Shown one piece after another: positions 27,701 to 35,761 of a stretch of DNA of 64,000 nt (within the stretch, counting starts at the first letter, position 1; every line of letters starts with the position of its first letter). This stretch comes from Candidatus Magnetominusculus dajiuhuensis. GTDB lineage: Bacteria > Nitrospirota > Thermodesulfovibrionia > Thermodesulfovibrionales > Magnetobacteriaceae. The stretch is from assembly GCA_015233465.1 (NCBI GenBank), contig JADFXP010000001.1, forward strand, positions 139,186 to 203,185, read 5' to 3'. Below the pieces are notes generated by a model. The model did no database searches and had not been told where the DNA came from. It was given only the letters and a program-made list of their open reading frames with translations. The translations under genes were made by a program, and so were the position numbers.

Positions 27701-28649
27701 ATATTTAAATATTACTGAACATGGGCATTATATAATCCCAATACTTTCTGGTAAAAATATCTTAGGAGTATTAAATTTATATGTGAAGGCAGGACATAAG
27801 TGGGAGAAATGGGAAGAAAATTTCTTAATTTCAGCCGCAAATACCATTGCTGGAATCATTGACCGCAAGCATATTGAAGAACAGCTTCGTCATTATGCAA
27901 ATGAATTATATAAAAGTAATGAAGAGATGAAGACCTTTACATACATAATTTCACATGACCTGCGCGCACCGCTTGTAAATCTTAAGGGTTTTAGTTATGA
28001 GCTTAAAGAGAGTATAAATGAAATTTTGCCCTTGCTTTCACAATGCCGAAAGTATCTTGATGAAGAACAATATCAAAAATACAAACAAAGATTTGAAGAA
28101 GATATACCAGAGTCTTTGAATTTTATTGAATCTTCTTCTACAAAAATTGATCATATGATGAATGCAATATTAAAACTCTCCCGCCTTGGACGTAATGAAT
28201 TAGCGATGGAGGAGATTAATGTAAATGAGATAGTAAAGTTTACAATAAGTTCGCTTTCTCATCAAATTGATGCTAAAGGGGTAGAAGTAGTATGCAGCGA
28301 TCTGCCAAGCGTCACAGCTGACAGGGTAGCGCTGGAGCAGATATTTGGCAACCTTATGGATAATGCCTTAAAATACCTTGACCCAAATCGAAAGGGAACA
28401 ATAAAGATTACAGGCGAGACAAAAGGTGATGATATAGTATTTCATATAAAAGATAATGGAATTGGAATAGCTACGGATGATTTTGATAAGGTATTTGCAA
28501 TATTCCGCAGGATTGGACGCTCAGATGAACCTGGTGAAGGTATGGGTCTTGCCTATACAAAGGCACTTATTGCTAGACATAATGGAACTATCTGGTGTAA
28601 ATCAGAATTAGGTGAAGGCACAACATTTAGTTTTACTTTACCTGCTTAG
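24771..28649 (+). CDS. Large hybrid histidine kinase: receiver, five PAS, Cys/His GAF, HisKA, HATPase
   Basis: A 1292-residue soluble hybrid kinase. The N-terminal receiver (about 10-130) has VEDSE, D60 (LIISDITMPSMDG) and SKPY. After a coiled region come five PAS modules ending near 362, 483, 610, 735 and 860. The first is expanded by about 60 residues (about 275-345). A GAF domain (about 880-1025) contains CLCGKSAA and HGHYIIP. The phytochrome-like HisKA region has ISHDLRAPLVNLKGF (His near 1061), and the HATPase domain has NLMDNALKYL, DNGIGIA and FRRIGRSDEPGEGMGLAY. The last codon is directly followed by lolA. The receiver in front suggests phosphorelay input. Confidence 0.93.
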   Translation: MSTNLINSNFKILIVEDSEVQTIILKKILELEGYSVISASDGLAGIEAAFKHKPDLIISDITMPSMDGYEMCLKIKSNSMLKDIPIILLTQLSDTKDIVKGINSRADSYISKPYNKKHLINRVSSLISDNTKQTIHIGANGVELTIDDVQHNITNDLKQIFGFLVTTFENAMHQNRELTKAQEELRSLNEELEEKVIQRTKELKDSQEQLSTLIQTIPDIVYRVDTNGRFIYVNKAIERLGYKPDELIGKHFSIIIHPEDLNEISRDSVLVDYIGKNTGEDNAPKLFDERRKSRPTTGLQARLIPKSPTDVSSVENYKYFEINSSGVHEFNTQTNGHTIAGTLGVIKEKSVTFNGSSGVIRDISDRWKSEEKLKFITQSIEEAMDGVQIIDLVGIISYSNKAVMKVYGIAPDELLGKDIDDYLFEHNFYKDKVVPKLLIEGRWVGELLIRDKDGNSFPVLLSSSIVKDKDKKPVASVGIIRDLSQTKAMIGALTESENRFRKIFEDGPIGMAFTDCHNDKYVKANKTFCDMLGFSENELLNMSYLNITHPDDLPKDYLHVIKLKHKEISSYKTEKRYIKKNKEIMWGSLTLSVIYDSFGNPEYFLSMIKDITKRKAAADLVVESEKRFREIFDNSGDGIFVTDKQSLTHYMANLEICKMLGYSKEELIGKHVFDLHPKENIEVIKKGFSNHAEGKSKHAVDVPMLRKDGAIIYVDISSSSVTINGNDYLLSIFRDITDRKKAENKLKESEQRFRDIFDHTTDGIILIDPETKTFIMANLQMCNMLGYSNEEFNGMNVMNIHPKEDISNIIIEFERHAKGEIDLAEKIPVQRKDGTIFYADIKSSFVTIAGKNYLMGIFRDITERKEAEEHQQRHLQIQAIINTILELSLKPMSMYDLLDGILGILLSIPWLTLDSKGCILLVENDYNKLKLVAQRNLLPDLLENCDLVPFGYCLCGKSAASKKVIFEDCINELHEHQYLNITEHGHYIIPILSGKNILGVLNLYVKAGHKWEKWEENFLISAANTIAGIIDRKHIEEQLRHYANELYKSNEEMKTFTYIISHDLRAPLVNLKGFSYELKESINEILPLLSQCRKYLDEEQYQKYKQRFEEDIPESLNFIESSSTKIDHMMNAILKLSRLGRNELAMEEINVNEIVKFTISSLSHQIDAKGVEVVCSDLPSVTADRVALEQIFGNLMDNALKYLDPNRKGTIKITGETKGDDIVFHIKDNGIGIATDDFDKVFAIFRRIGRSDEPGEGMGLAYTKALIARHNGTIWCKSELGEGTTFSFTLPA

Positions 28650-29288
28650 ATGAAATATAATATGAAAATGAAAAATAAAATATCAATAATACTAATAATA
28701 ATAGCATTTTTTATTGCATCACATAGCATTTCATATGCAGAAGGCGATATGATTGGCAAGATAAAGGATTCCTATGCCTCAATTAAGGATATAAAAGGTC
28801 TATTTGAGCAGACAAATAATATTGGAGGCAAGTCAAAGACATTTGAAGCAGCCTTTTATATTAAAATCCCTAAAAAAATGTCATGGCGATATGAAGGCGT
28901 TGGAGCTCAAGAGGTATATATCAATAATTCAAATATTGTATTTTACCAGCCAAAATATAAACAGGCATATGTAAGCACGTATAATCAAAGCACATCAGGG
29001 CTAAAAGAATTGACACTCCTTGAAGGTTTTTCTGACGTTGAGAAGAATTATATAATAAAAGAAATGGACGGATTTGTCCGATTAACACCTTCAACTTCTG
29101 ACAGTAAGGTCAATTATATAGAGGTTTATCCATCAAATGGTAAGTTTCCAGTAGAGAAAATAGTCATCTCAGGCAAGGATGAAAATAATATCACTATTAA
29201 AATTAAGACAGCTTCAATAAACTCAGGTATAGCAGATTCACTCTTTGTCTTTGATCCGCCAAATGGTACTACACTTTTAGATCAATAA
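28650..29288 (+). CDS. lolA: Outer-membrane lipoprotein carrier protein LolA
   Basis: Periplasmic chaperone that takes lipoproteins from the LolCDE transporter and hands them to the outer membrane. The 212-residue protein has a signal peptide (IIIAFFIASHSISYA) and the LolA beta-sheet pattern: KDIKGLFEQTNN, KIPKKMSWRYEG, QEVYINNSNIVFYQPKYKQ and LTPSTSDSKVNYIEV. Several in-frame ATGs (28650, 28662, 28668) make the exact start uncertain. It starts directly after the kinase stop codon and so is probably co-transcribed, an unrelated pairing. Repeat copies follow downstream. Confidence 0.87.
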   Translation: MKYNMKMKNKISIILIIIAFFIASHSISYAEGDMIGKIKDSYASIKDIKGLFEQTNNIGGKSKTFEAAFYIKIPKKMSWRYEGVGAQEVYINNSNIVFYQPKYKQAYVSTYNQSTSGLKELTLLEGFSDVEKNYIIKEMDGFVRLTPSTSDSKVNYIEVYPSNGKFPVEKIVISGKDENNITIKIKTASINSGIADSLFVFDPPNGTTLLDQ

Positions 29289-29308
29289 TAAGAAAATACC
29301 TAAAGCAT

Positions 29309-29342
29309 GAGAGGTCTGAGACCCTCCCTTTAAACCCATAAT
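29309..29342 (-). repeat. Two-hairpin repeat, partial copy C
   Basis: GAGGTCTGAGACCCTC followed by CCTTTAAACCCATAATT matches the hairpin 1 side plus the conserved AATTATGGGTT edge in inverted orientation. Hairpin 2 is missing. It faces full copy D head-to-head across about 95 AT-rich bases. Confidence 0.55.
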
Positions 29343-29436
29343 TTATAATAACTTCAAGTTCATATAAGAAATAATCATGTTTTAATATAAATTAATACTG
29401 ATTTATAATTCAGAAAATAATATAATATATTTTTTA

Positions 29437-29490
29437 ATAATGGGTTCAAAGGGACGAGTCCCTTTGCGGGTCAAGGGCAGAGCCCTTGGA
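29437..29490 (+). repeat. Two-hairpin intergenic repeat, copy D
   Basis: The edge AATGGGTTC is followed by hairpin 1 (AAAGGGACGAGTCCCTTT, 29448-29465), GCGGGT and hairpin 2 (CAAGGGCAGAGCCCTTG, 29472-29488). It lies between lolA and the TPR gene. Confidence 0.8.
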
Positions 29491-29547
29491 TAAATTTGGC
29501 ATGAAAGTTGCTTGTAATATTATATGAATAAGAAAATATTCCCTTCT

Positions 29548-29602
29548 GGCAGTTGAGGCTCAACTGCCCCTCCTCCCCAAGAGGGAGGGGAAAAGGGGTT
29601 TA
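29548..29602 (+). repeat. Two GC-rich hairpins in the TPR gene leader
   Basis: GGCAGTTGA/TCAACTGCC (29548-29568, three-base loop) is followed at once by a C-rich/G-rich stem (CCTCCC with GGGAGG, about 29571-29588) and a further GGGG near 29595. These GC-rich structures stand out in an AT-rich region and end about 20 bases before the ribosome site AAGGAG. Confidence 0.5.
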
Positions 29603-29622
29603 AAATATAAGGAGAATAGGAC

Positions 29623-30237
29623 ATGGATGAATATGAACATCTTAATGCCTTGCAGGGTTTGCCCATAGAAAAAATACAGCCTACAACGTATAAGGCAAAT
29701 CTTGATTCAGCCATTGCATATCTAAAGGTAGGACAAAAGGGACTTGCATTAGACGCATTGACAAAGGCTTTAGGTCAGGTTCCTGAGCAGGATATTAATA
29801 TTGATAATGCTGCATATTTTAAGATATTAGCCCTTCTTGCAGAGCTTAATATATCGGAGACTAATCAGATTGATGCTGCAAGATACTTAGATCAAGGTCT
29901 TCATATTAAACCAGACCATGCTGATTTATTGTTTTTAAAGGGCGTTTTATTATATGAACAAGGAGAATTTGATATTACGCTGGTTTTGATAACGAGATTT
30001 TTGGTAGGAATAGAAGCTCCTGATGCCAAATATTATGATTATGTTTATAATAACGATGGGGCAGTAAATGAGGCAATGGAAAATATTGCCATAAATGCGT
30101 ATAAAAATTCCGTTAATAAGGAAAAACTTCTCAATATTATAGAACAATTATCTGAAAAATCAAAACTGCCTTTGATGAAAAAACTTGTTTTAAATCTTCA
30201 ACGGGTCTCAGACCCTTTTAATAGAATAGAATCTTAA
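29623..30237 (+). CDS. TPR-repeat protein at head of glycan gene cluster
   Basis: A 204-residue cytoplasmic protein with tetratricopeptide-like helical pairs (LDSAIAYLKVGQKGLALDAL, AARYLDQGLHIKPDHADLLF, KGVLLYEQGEFD) that would serve as a protein-binding scaffold. It has no signal peptide. The next gene starts three bases after its stop, and a third follows with overlap, so it probably works with two glycosyltransferase-like proteins. TPR-glycosyltransferase partnerships are known in protein and flagellin glycosylation. The last codons (30203-30215) read GGGTCTCAGACCC, a hairpin like the intergenic repeat, so the C-terminal tail may derive from a repeat. Confidence 0.8.
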   Translation: MDEYEHLNALQGLPIEKIQPTTYKANLDSAIAYLKVGQKGLALDALTKALGQVPEQDINIDNAAYFKILALLAELNISETNQIDAARYLDQGLHIKPDHADLLFLKGVLLYEQGEFDITLVLITRFLVGIEAPDAKYYDYVYNNDGAVNEAMENIAINAYKNSVNKEKLLNIIEQLSEKSKLPLMKKLVLNLQRVSDPFNRIES

Positions 30238-30239
30238 TA

Positions 30240-31394
30240 ATGAAGATACTGATTCCTTTAAGCAAATGGGACGTAAGCACATCTACTAACCGTTTAAAAC
30301 TGCTGCCAAGGCTTTTGAAAAACTACGGTCATGATATTGAGGTTGTCACAACTTCAAGCGATCTCAAAGACGAACTCCTTAATGAAAACAAGGATTTCAA
30401 GGTTTATATGCCTGAGGCAATCAGTTTTCCTGATTCCTTTAAATTCAGAGATGACCTTGTTAAAACCTTTATTCAACGAACCATAGATATTAAGATACCT
30501 AACACCAATCTCCCATTTTGGAAGGTCACTGCATTTGATGATTTCAGAGGACATATAGTCCCGCATTCCTATAGAACTCCGAATATGAAATATGATCTGA
30601 TATTAGTCCCGCTTCCATCATTTGAAGACCCTATGCCTGATATTGACGATATTTTCTATACCCACCTATTTTCAGAGGCAAAGAGCCGCGGGGTAAAGAT
30701 AGTCTTTTTTCAATTATTTCCAGTTCATACTGCTCCTATGTTGTTTTTAAGATTTGGCGATTATTACATATTGAGATCGGAATTTGAAAGAGATTTTTTA
30801 ATAAAAAAAGGGCTTGAACTTAGTAAAATTCGCCTGTTAACCCATCCAATAGACAGATACCTAACATCCTTGATTGCAGACCCTTATATGGATATGGTTT
30901 TGGACAGGGTTTCAGAAGAGCGTGATACCCTTAATATTTCATTAATAAATCACGCAAAATATAGGCCTCAAATACGAGAGGTTCTGTCTTTATTAAATAG
31001 TATGAAGGTAAAATTGACCCTTAATTTTATCAAGAGAAATTATACAGTAAGAAATCTCTCTGAGACAGAGATTGTTAAGGAAATAATAGATCAAGAACTA
31101 ACCAATAAAAAAACCATTGACATCAATCTAACGGATACAACCACAATGGCTAAGTCTGTAATGACTGCTGATATAATAATCTCTCCATTTTTTCTAAACG
31201 CTTTAAATCTTGCAGTAACTTATGATAAGACTGCAATAATCCATAACAGAGGTTTTAAGGGTACCTTAATGCCTCAAGGGATTAGCGTTACTTCTACTAT
31301 TGATGAACTAAGGTCAGAGATTGACAAGGTTATAGAGAAAAAAAATAATTATATCAGTATTAGCAATATTTTAAAGGAGATACCGATTGGGTGA
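30240..31394 (+). CDS. Glycosyltransferase-like protein of unknown specificity
   Basis: A 384-residue protein with a GT-B-like outline: an N-terminal Rossmann start (MKILIPLSKWDVSTSTNRLK) and ILVPLPSFEDPM. A strand-turn KIVFFQLFPVHTAPML is followed by a second half with NISLINHAKYRPQ and ADIIISPFFLNALNLAVTYDKTAIIHNRG. The family was not recognised. The fold and function are inferred from its layout and its place between a TPR gene and a glycosyltransferase. It starts three bases after the TPR stop and overlaps the next gene by eight bases, so translation is coupled. Confidence 0.65.
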   Translation: MKILIPLSKWDVSTSTNRLKLLPRLLKNYGHDIEVVTTSSDLKDELLNENKDFKVYMPEAISFPDSFKFRDDLVKTFIQRTIDIKIPNTNLPFWKVTAFDDFRGHIVPHSYRTPNMKYDLILVPLPSFEDPMPDIDDIFYTHLFSEAKSRGVKIVFFQLFPVHTAPMLFLRFGDYYILRSEFERDFLIKKGLELSKIRLLTHPIDRYLTSLIADPYMDMVLDRVSEERDTLNISLINHAKYRPQIREVLSLLNSMKVKLTLNFIKRNYTVRNLSETEIVKEIIDQELTNKKTIDINLTDTTTMAKSVMTADIIISPFFLNALNLAVTYDKTAIIHNRGFKGTLMPQGISVTSTIDELRSEIDKVIEKKNNYISISNILKEIPIG

Positions 31395-33345
31395 TTTAAG
31401 TGGAAAAAAGATTGCCTGTTTTATAATGCTTCCGCATCATACGAGATTTCTACTTCCAGTAGCTCGTCAGATAAGAGAAAGAGGAGGCGAGGTTATATTT
31501 TTTCTATCGCTCTCGGATTATCCATTTGAACGAAATCTAATCAAAGAGGGTGAAAAATATTGTTTCATTAATGATTATGTAGATGATGAGATCAATGCCA
31601 AGATGGATGCGTTGTTTAAAGATATAGCAGATGATTGGCTGGATCGAGTCTTTAATTGGCATGGGTTTAGTTTTTGGAGTCTGAAAAAACAGGATTGGAC
31701 GATAACGCAGATAGTAGAAGAGTATTACTGTATTGAAAAATTCATCAATATTGAAAAACCAGATATGTTCCTAGCCCTTCATGAGAGGAACCGCTGGGGC
31801 AAGATAATTGGTTATCTCTCTCATACTCATCAGATTCCTTATGTCACCTTTCAAGAGGGCGATTATTATGCAGGGAGATTGAGTTTTAATGCGCATACTG
31901 AATATTCAACTGCTGATCTGCTCTGGGGGGCTGCGACATTTGACGCGCTTTCCGCTAATGGATGCTCAAGAGACAAGATGGTCTTGGTTGGAAATACCCA
32001 TCTTGATGAGGCGATAAAGCAATACAACTCGCCTAAGAGCAAGGCTGAGGTTAGAAGGGATATTGGGGTAAAAAAAGACGCTCAAATGATACTGTTTTTA
32101 GTAGATTTGACATGGTGCGTGGTTATAAACAAGGAATATTGGCAGAGATTTTTAAAGGGTTTGGAGGGATATACATGCGTATTTAAGTGGCATCCTAATG
32201 TTAATTACACAACATATAAAGAGATTGAAGGGGTCTTTAATGAGATCTCTTCGTCTATAAAGATAGTGTTAGATTATAATTCTTACGCATTAGTAGGGGC
32301 ATGTGATATATGTGTGGTGCTTGGAAGCACAACTTTGGCGCTTGAATCACTTGCATTTGGCAAGACATTATATGCAGTTCCTCCATTTAGTCAAAATAAT
32401 AGTATATATATAGAGATGGGCGTTGCAACAGCAGTCAAACCGGGGGATTGGTCTGCATTAAGGAAAGGTCACAATGAGGATATTAAAGAAAATGTAAAAA
32501 AATACCTTCAAAACGCATTTTATGCAGTAGACGGCAATGCGGTAAATCGAGCAGTAAATGTTATGGAATACATGTTTACTACGTTGAAAAATGACCCTTT
32601 GCCTATTGAATATAATAAAGAGAAGATTGAGAGTAAGGTCTCATTTATCATTGCATCAGGCAATGACCCTCAGGGGCTGCTTGCAACATTAAAGACGCTT
32701 TCAGATAATGTAGACCATCCAGATTGGGAGGTTATATTAGTAGTCAGCGATCCTGCAATTTCTCTACTTGCAGAGGATTTGACAGGAGATATTACGATTT
32801 TAACGAATATTTCTAATAATTTAGGAGAGCTTTATAATAAAGGCGCAGAGCAAAGTTCTGGAAGACTGCTTTTATTTATAAGGGCAGGGATAGTAAACGT
32901 AAAAGTAAACGGGTTATTAGAGATAAAAGAAGGCATAGCATCAGGCCAGATTAATAAGACGGACAATAGTATCGAATCTATTGGCTATAGATTTGATTTT
33001 AATTCAACGCCAGTAGTGATTACTGATCCTAATATTACTGCTCAGGCTTTAGGCGGAGGAGTGATTGCTATTGATAGAAATACGTTTTCAGAAATATCTG
33101 GGTTTGACTCAGACCTTGCCAATCATCTGACAGAGATAGACCTTAGCCTTAAAGCTACGCGTATTGGAAAACAGATTTCTATTGTAAAAGATGCCCTATT
33201 TTATAATTATAAAGAGTCATTTTATGGATTAGATTCTGGATGGAAGAGCAGGATAAGATTTTATACAAAATGGGCTGGCAGGATGCCAAAGGATGAGGAT
33301 TATAAGGCTTATTGCGGGGATAGGTTGAATATTGAGGCGGATTAG
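31387..33345 (+). CDS. Two-domain glycosyltransferase (GT-B-like plus GT2-like)
   Basis: A 652-residue fusion. Residues 1-400 look like a GT-B capsule or glycerophosphotransferase-type domain (CFIMLPHHTRFLLPVARQI, LALHERNRWGKIIGYLSH, VTFQEGDYYAG, KWHPNVNYTT, VVLGSTTLALESLAFGKT). Residues 410-652 resemble the GT2/GT-A tail (VSFIIASGNDPQGLLATLKT, WEVILVVSDP, GFDSDLANHLTEIDLSLKA), without an obvious DxD. A TTG start behind AAAGGAG overlaps the end of the previous gene. It probably transfers sugar or phospho-polyol units to a surface structure or a protein such as flagellin. The substrate is unknown. Confidence 0.75.
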   Translation: MGDLSGKKIACFIMLPHHTRFLLPVARQIRERGGEVIFFLSLSDYPFERNLIKEGEKYCFINDYVDDEINAKMDALFKDIADDWLDRVFNWHGFSFWSLKKQDWTITQIVEEYYCIEKFINIEKPDMFLALHERNRWGKIIGYLSHTHQIPYVTFQEGDYYAGRLSFNAHTEYSTADLLWGAATFDALSANGCSRDKMVLVGNTHLDEAIKQYNSPKSKAEVRRDIGVKKDAQMILFLVDLTWCVVINKEYWQRFLKGLEGYTCVFKWHPNVNYTTYKEIEGVFNEISSSIKIVLDYNSYALVGACDICVVLGSTTLALESLAFGKTLYAVPPFSQNNSIYIEMGVATAVKPGDWSALRKGHNEDIKENVKKYLQNAFYAVDGNAVNRAVNVMEYMFTTLKNDPLPIEYNKEKIESKVSFIIASGNDPQGLLATLKTLSDNVDHPDWEVILVVSDPAISLLAEDLTGDITILTNISNNLGELYNKGAEQSSGRLLLFIRAGIVNVKVNGLLEIKEGIASGQINKTDNSIESIGYRFDFNSTPVVITDPNITAQALGGGVIAIDRNTFSEISGFDSDLANHLTEIDLSLKATRIGKQISIVKDALFYNYKESFYGLDSGWKSRIRFYTKWAGRMPKDEDYKAYCGDRLNIEAD

Positions 33346-33474
33346 TTAATCTATTGAAATCTTTGCATAAAAAATAAAATAAAAATATAAGTTTTTCGTT
33401 ATAAAAACGTATAAATTATATTTATTTTTAAATAATTGATTTATTAATGAAAAATAATTAAAAAATTGTCTAAC

Positions 33475-33504
33475 TTGTCATCAATTTGTCACATGTGATA
33501 TGTT
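33475..33504 (+). promoter_or_regulatory. Possible promoter of the unknown/NUDIX cassette
   Basis: TTGTCA (33475-33480), 18 bases, TATGTT (33499-33504), with an overlapping TATGAT at 33504-33509. The stretch TTGTCACA...GTGATATG(T/C)TAT also occurs upstream of the gene at 37378, suggesting related control. Confidence 0.4.
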
Positions 33505-33573
33505 ATGATAAATTATCAGATTTATTCAGAAATAATAATTTTAAAAAGAAAAAATAAAGGAAAAGAAATAAAC

Positions 33574-35082
33574 ATGAATAATAAAATTGAAGAAAAAGAA
33601 AAGGGCCTAATTAGCTATAATGAGACAGATGTATATGCTTTTGTACCGCAATGTATAGACAATCAATTTATTCCTGAATCTTTAATCAAAAATTTTAATC
33701 CAGAAGACAAATCTCATCAAACAAAACGTTATAATGAAACAAGAAAAGAATTGATAAGAAGTATGATTTATTCTGCACAGATTATTGTTAATAGGATAGC
33801 TTTTTTTAATAATGATGTTTTTATAAGTTTCTATAATTCTGATGAAGATAAAAAGGCATTAATTGAACTCTTTAATCAACATCGCATTATTCCTGCTCTT
33901 TTTAATGAAAAAAATTTTAAGAGTGATTCTATCAATAAAAATCAATTTTCTTTTGTTGATCCTAATAAACTTAAAATAGCCTTTGATTTTTTGGATAATG
34001 AGGTAAGGGATTCAGATGTAAATTATATTCGCTGTTCAGATGATAAAGATGTATTTTCTATTTTCAAAAGTTATTTTTCACAATTTTTTAATGAGTTTCG
34101 TTTTATAAGCGAAGAAGATACTGAACGAATATATTCAGAAATAAATCCGCTTTATTCATTAAATAGTAAAACAAAAAAACAAAATATTGAGAATTTCATG
34201 AATCATCTTAAATATATTTATAGTGATTATATGATAAAAAGTGAAATTGCTGCTAATAATAATAGAACGTTAGGGAGAGAAGATTATTATAAATATTGGA
34301 TTGTAAAAGAAGATTCAACTGTTGCCGATATGCACATTGATTATAAAAAAAATTTTGTTGTTGAAACAAAAAAATTAATTGATCTGGCATATAATTATAA
34401 TATGGCAAATTCTCATAAAAGATACTTCTTTGCGCCTGAAAATATGCCTACTCCTTTAGCTCTTAACTCTTCTTTAAGGCAAGATATTAGATTAGCAAAT
34501 GAAGATGGAACCAAAGATGCTGTTTTGCGTGGAAACCTTATATATAAATCTCAAAAAACCTTTCACGTACCTAATACAGAAAAATTGTCTTTACCTCAGG
34601 TAGTATTGATTCAAAAAACTGACGAATGGAAATCATACATTAAAAAACAAAGAGAGGTTTTTGATAATCCTTTAAAATGGAATGAAAATACGGTTAAAGA
34701 ATATTCTACAGTTTTAGGAAACCTTTACATTAAAATTAAAACAGATTATAAAGATTTTCCTTTTTATGAAAATGTCTATTATAATGTACATATATTAATT
34801 AAGATAATTGATCTTCATTCAGAATTTTTTGGATTGAACGAAATAGCTACTGTTATTAATGTTTTAGACAGTTTGATGGAATTAACAAAAGAAAGAGTAA
34901 TACGTGGAGTAATTAAAATTAAGCAATCAATTTTAAACGAGAAAAAAGAGATAATAGAAGAATTTTCAACTGGACTGAGAAGTTTTGAGCTATCCTCAGA
35001 TGATCTTAAAGAACTAAAGAGAAACTTCTCTGCTGTTGAGATTATTAATAAAAAGAGTAAGGAATCTAATGCTCAAAGATAA
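33574..35082 (+). CDS. Unrecognised 502-residue protein coupled to NUDIX hydrolase
   Basis: A large soluble protein without signal peptide, membrane helices or a recognisable catalytic motif. The start is placed at 33574 (MNNKIEEKEK) behind AAAGGAAAAG; an in-frame ATG at 33505 lacks a site. Visible stretches include ELIRSMIYSAQIIVNRIAFF, ALIELFNQHRIIPALFNEKN, REDYYKYWIVKEDSTVADMH, a region KRYFFAPENMPTPL and a charged helical C-terminus. Composition is markedly AT-rich and rich in Asn, Lys and Phe, unlike housekeeping neighbours, which suggests transfer. It overlaps the NUDIX gene by 14 bases, so the two are translated together. A defence or nucleotide-sensing role is conceivable but unproven. 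Confidence 0.75.
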   Translation: MNNKIEEKEKGLISYNETDVYAFVPQCIDNQFIPESLIKNFNPEDKSHQTKRYNETRKELIRSMIYSAQIIVNRIAFFNNDVFISFYNSDEDKKALIELFNQHRIIPALFNEKNFKSDSINKNQFSFVDPNKLKIAFDFLDNEVRDSDVNYIRCSDDKDVFSIFKSYFSQFFNEFRFISEEDTERIYSEINPLYSLNSKTKKQNIENFMNHLKYIYSDYMIKSEIAANNNRTLGREDYYKYWIVKEDSTVADMHIDYKKNFVVETKKLIDLAYNYNMANSHKRYFFAPENMPTPLALNSSLRQDIRLANEDGTKDAVLRGNLIYKSQKTFHVPNTEKLSLPQVVLIQKTDEWKSYIKKQREVFDNPLKWNENTVKEYSTVLGNLYIKIKTDYKDFPFYENVYYNVHILIKIIDLHSEFFGLNEIATVINVLDSLMELTKERVIRGVIKIKQSILNEKKEIIEEFSTGLRSFELSSDDLKELKRNFSAVEIINKKSKESNAQR

Positions 35083-35650
35083 TAAAATCCATACAACAGA
35101 GATAAATGTTATTTTTAAAAATAAGTATATTGAACTGCAAGATAATGATGTTATATTTCCTAACGGTAAAACTGGCAAATATTTAAGGGTTATTGAAAAA
35201 GATTCTAAGACCCCAGGTTCAGTCATCATTTGTATTAATGAATTTAATGAAATACTACTTGTAACGTTATATAGATATGGCATAGATCAATATTCACTTG
35301 AATTCCCAAGGGGCTATAAAGATAAAACAGAAGGCTTTATTGATGCTGGAGTTAGAGAGCTACGTGAAGAAGTTAATATTCAAGATAAAAATATCGTTAA
35401 TGTTTCACTTATTGGGTCATTTTTCGTTAATACTTCTAATAATGCTTCAGAGGTAGGCGTAGTATTAATTCATATAAACTCGTTAGATTTAAATGTTAAA
35501 TTAGAAATACAAGAAAGTATTATTGAAAGCCAATGGTTACCAATAAAACATATAAAAGAGAAAATTATTATTGGAGAAATAAAAGATTCTTTTACAATTA
35601 ATGCCTTTATGTTCCTTTTGATTAATGAATCTTCATTGTTAGGAGAATAA
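35069..35650 (+). CDS. NUDIX hydrolase (ADP-ribose pyrophosphatase-like)
   Basis: A protein of about 193 residues. The NUDIX box is complete: GYKDKTEGFIDAGVRELREE followed by VNI, fitting GX5EX7REUXEEXGU except the last glycine, which is Asn. NUDIX enzymes cleave nucleoside diphosphates linked to another group. The RYGIDQYSLEFPRG lead-in is like ADP-ribose or sugar-nucleotide pyrophosphatases. The start at 35069 has AAGGA before it and lies inside the end of the preceding unknown gene (14-base overlap), indicating a functional pair. AT content is high as in its partner. Confidence 0.88.
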   Translation: MLKDNKIHTTEINVIFKNKYIELQDNDVIFPNGKTGKYLRVIEKDSKTPGSVIICINEFNEILLVTLYRYGIDQYSLEFPRGYKDKTEGFIDAGVRELREEVNIQDKNIVNVSLIGSFFVNTSNNASEVGVVLIHINSLDLNVKLEIQESIIESQWLPIKHIKEKIIIGEIKDSFTINAFMFLLINESSLLGE

Positions 35651-35712
35651 TTAATCTATAATAAATTGGAATCCAGCTATTCTTAATTAGTAAAATCCCA
35701 TCCACTCAAATC

Positions 35713-35742
35713 TTGACAGTCTCCCTTTACTTTTGTTATTAT
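35713..35742 (+). promoter_or_regulatory. Sigma-70-type promoter of parA-like gene
   Basis: A perfect TTGACA (35713-35718), an 18-base spacer and TATTAT (35737-35742). The start codon follows 20 bases later behind AAAGGTG. Confidence 0.6.
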
Positions 35743-35761
35743 TAACGATAAAGGTGAATAT

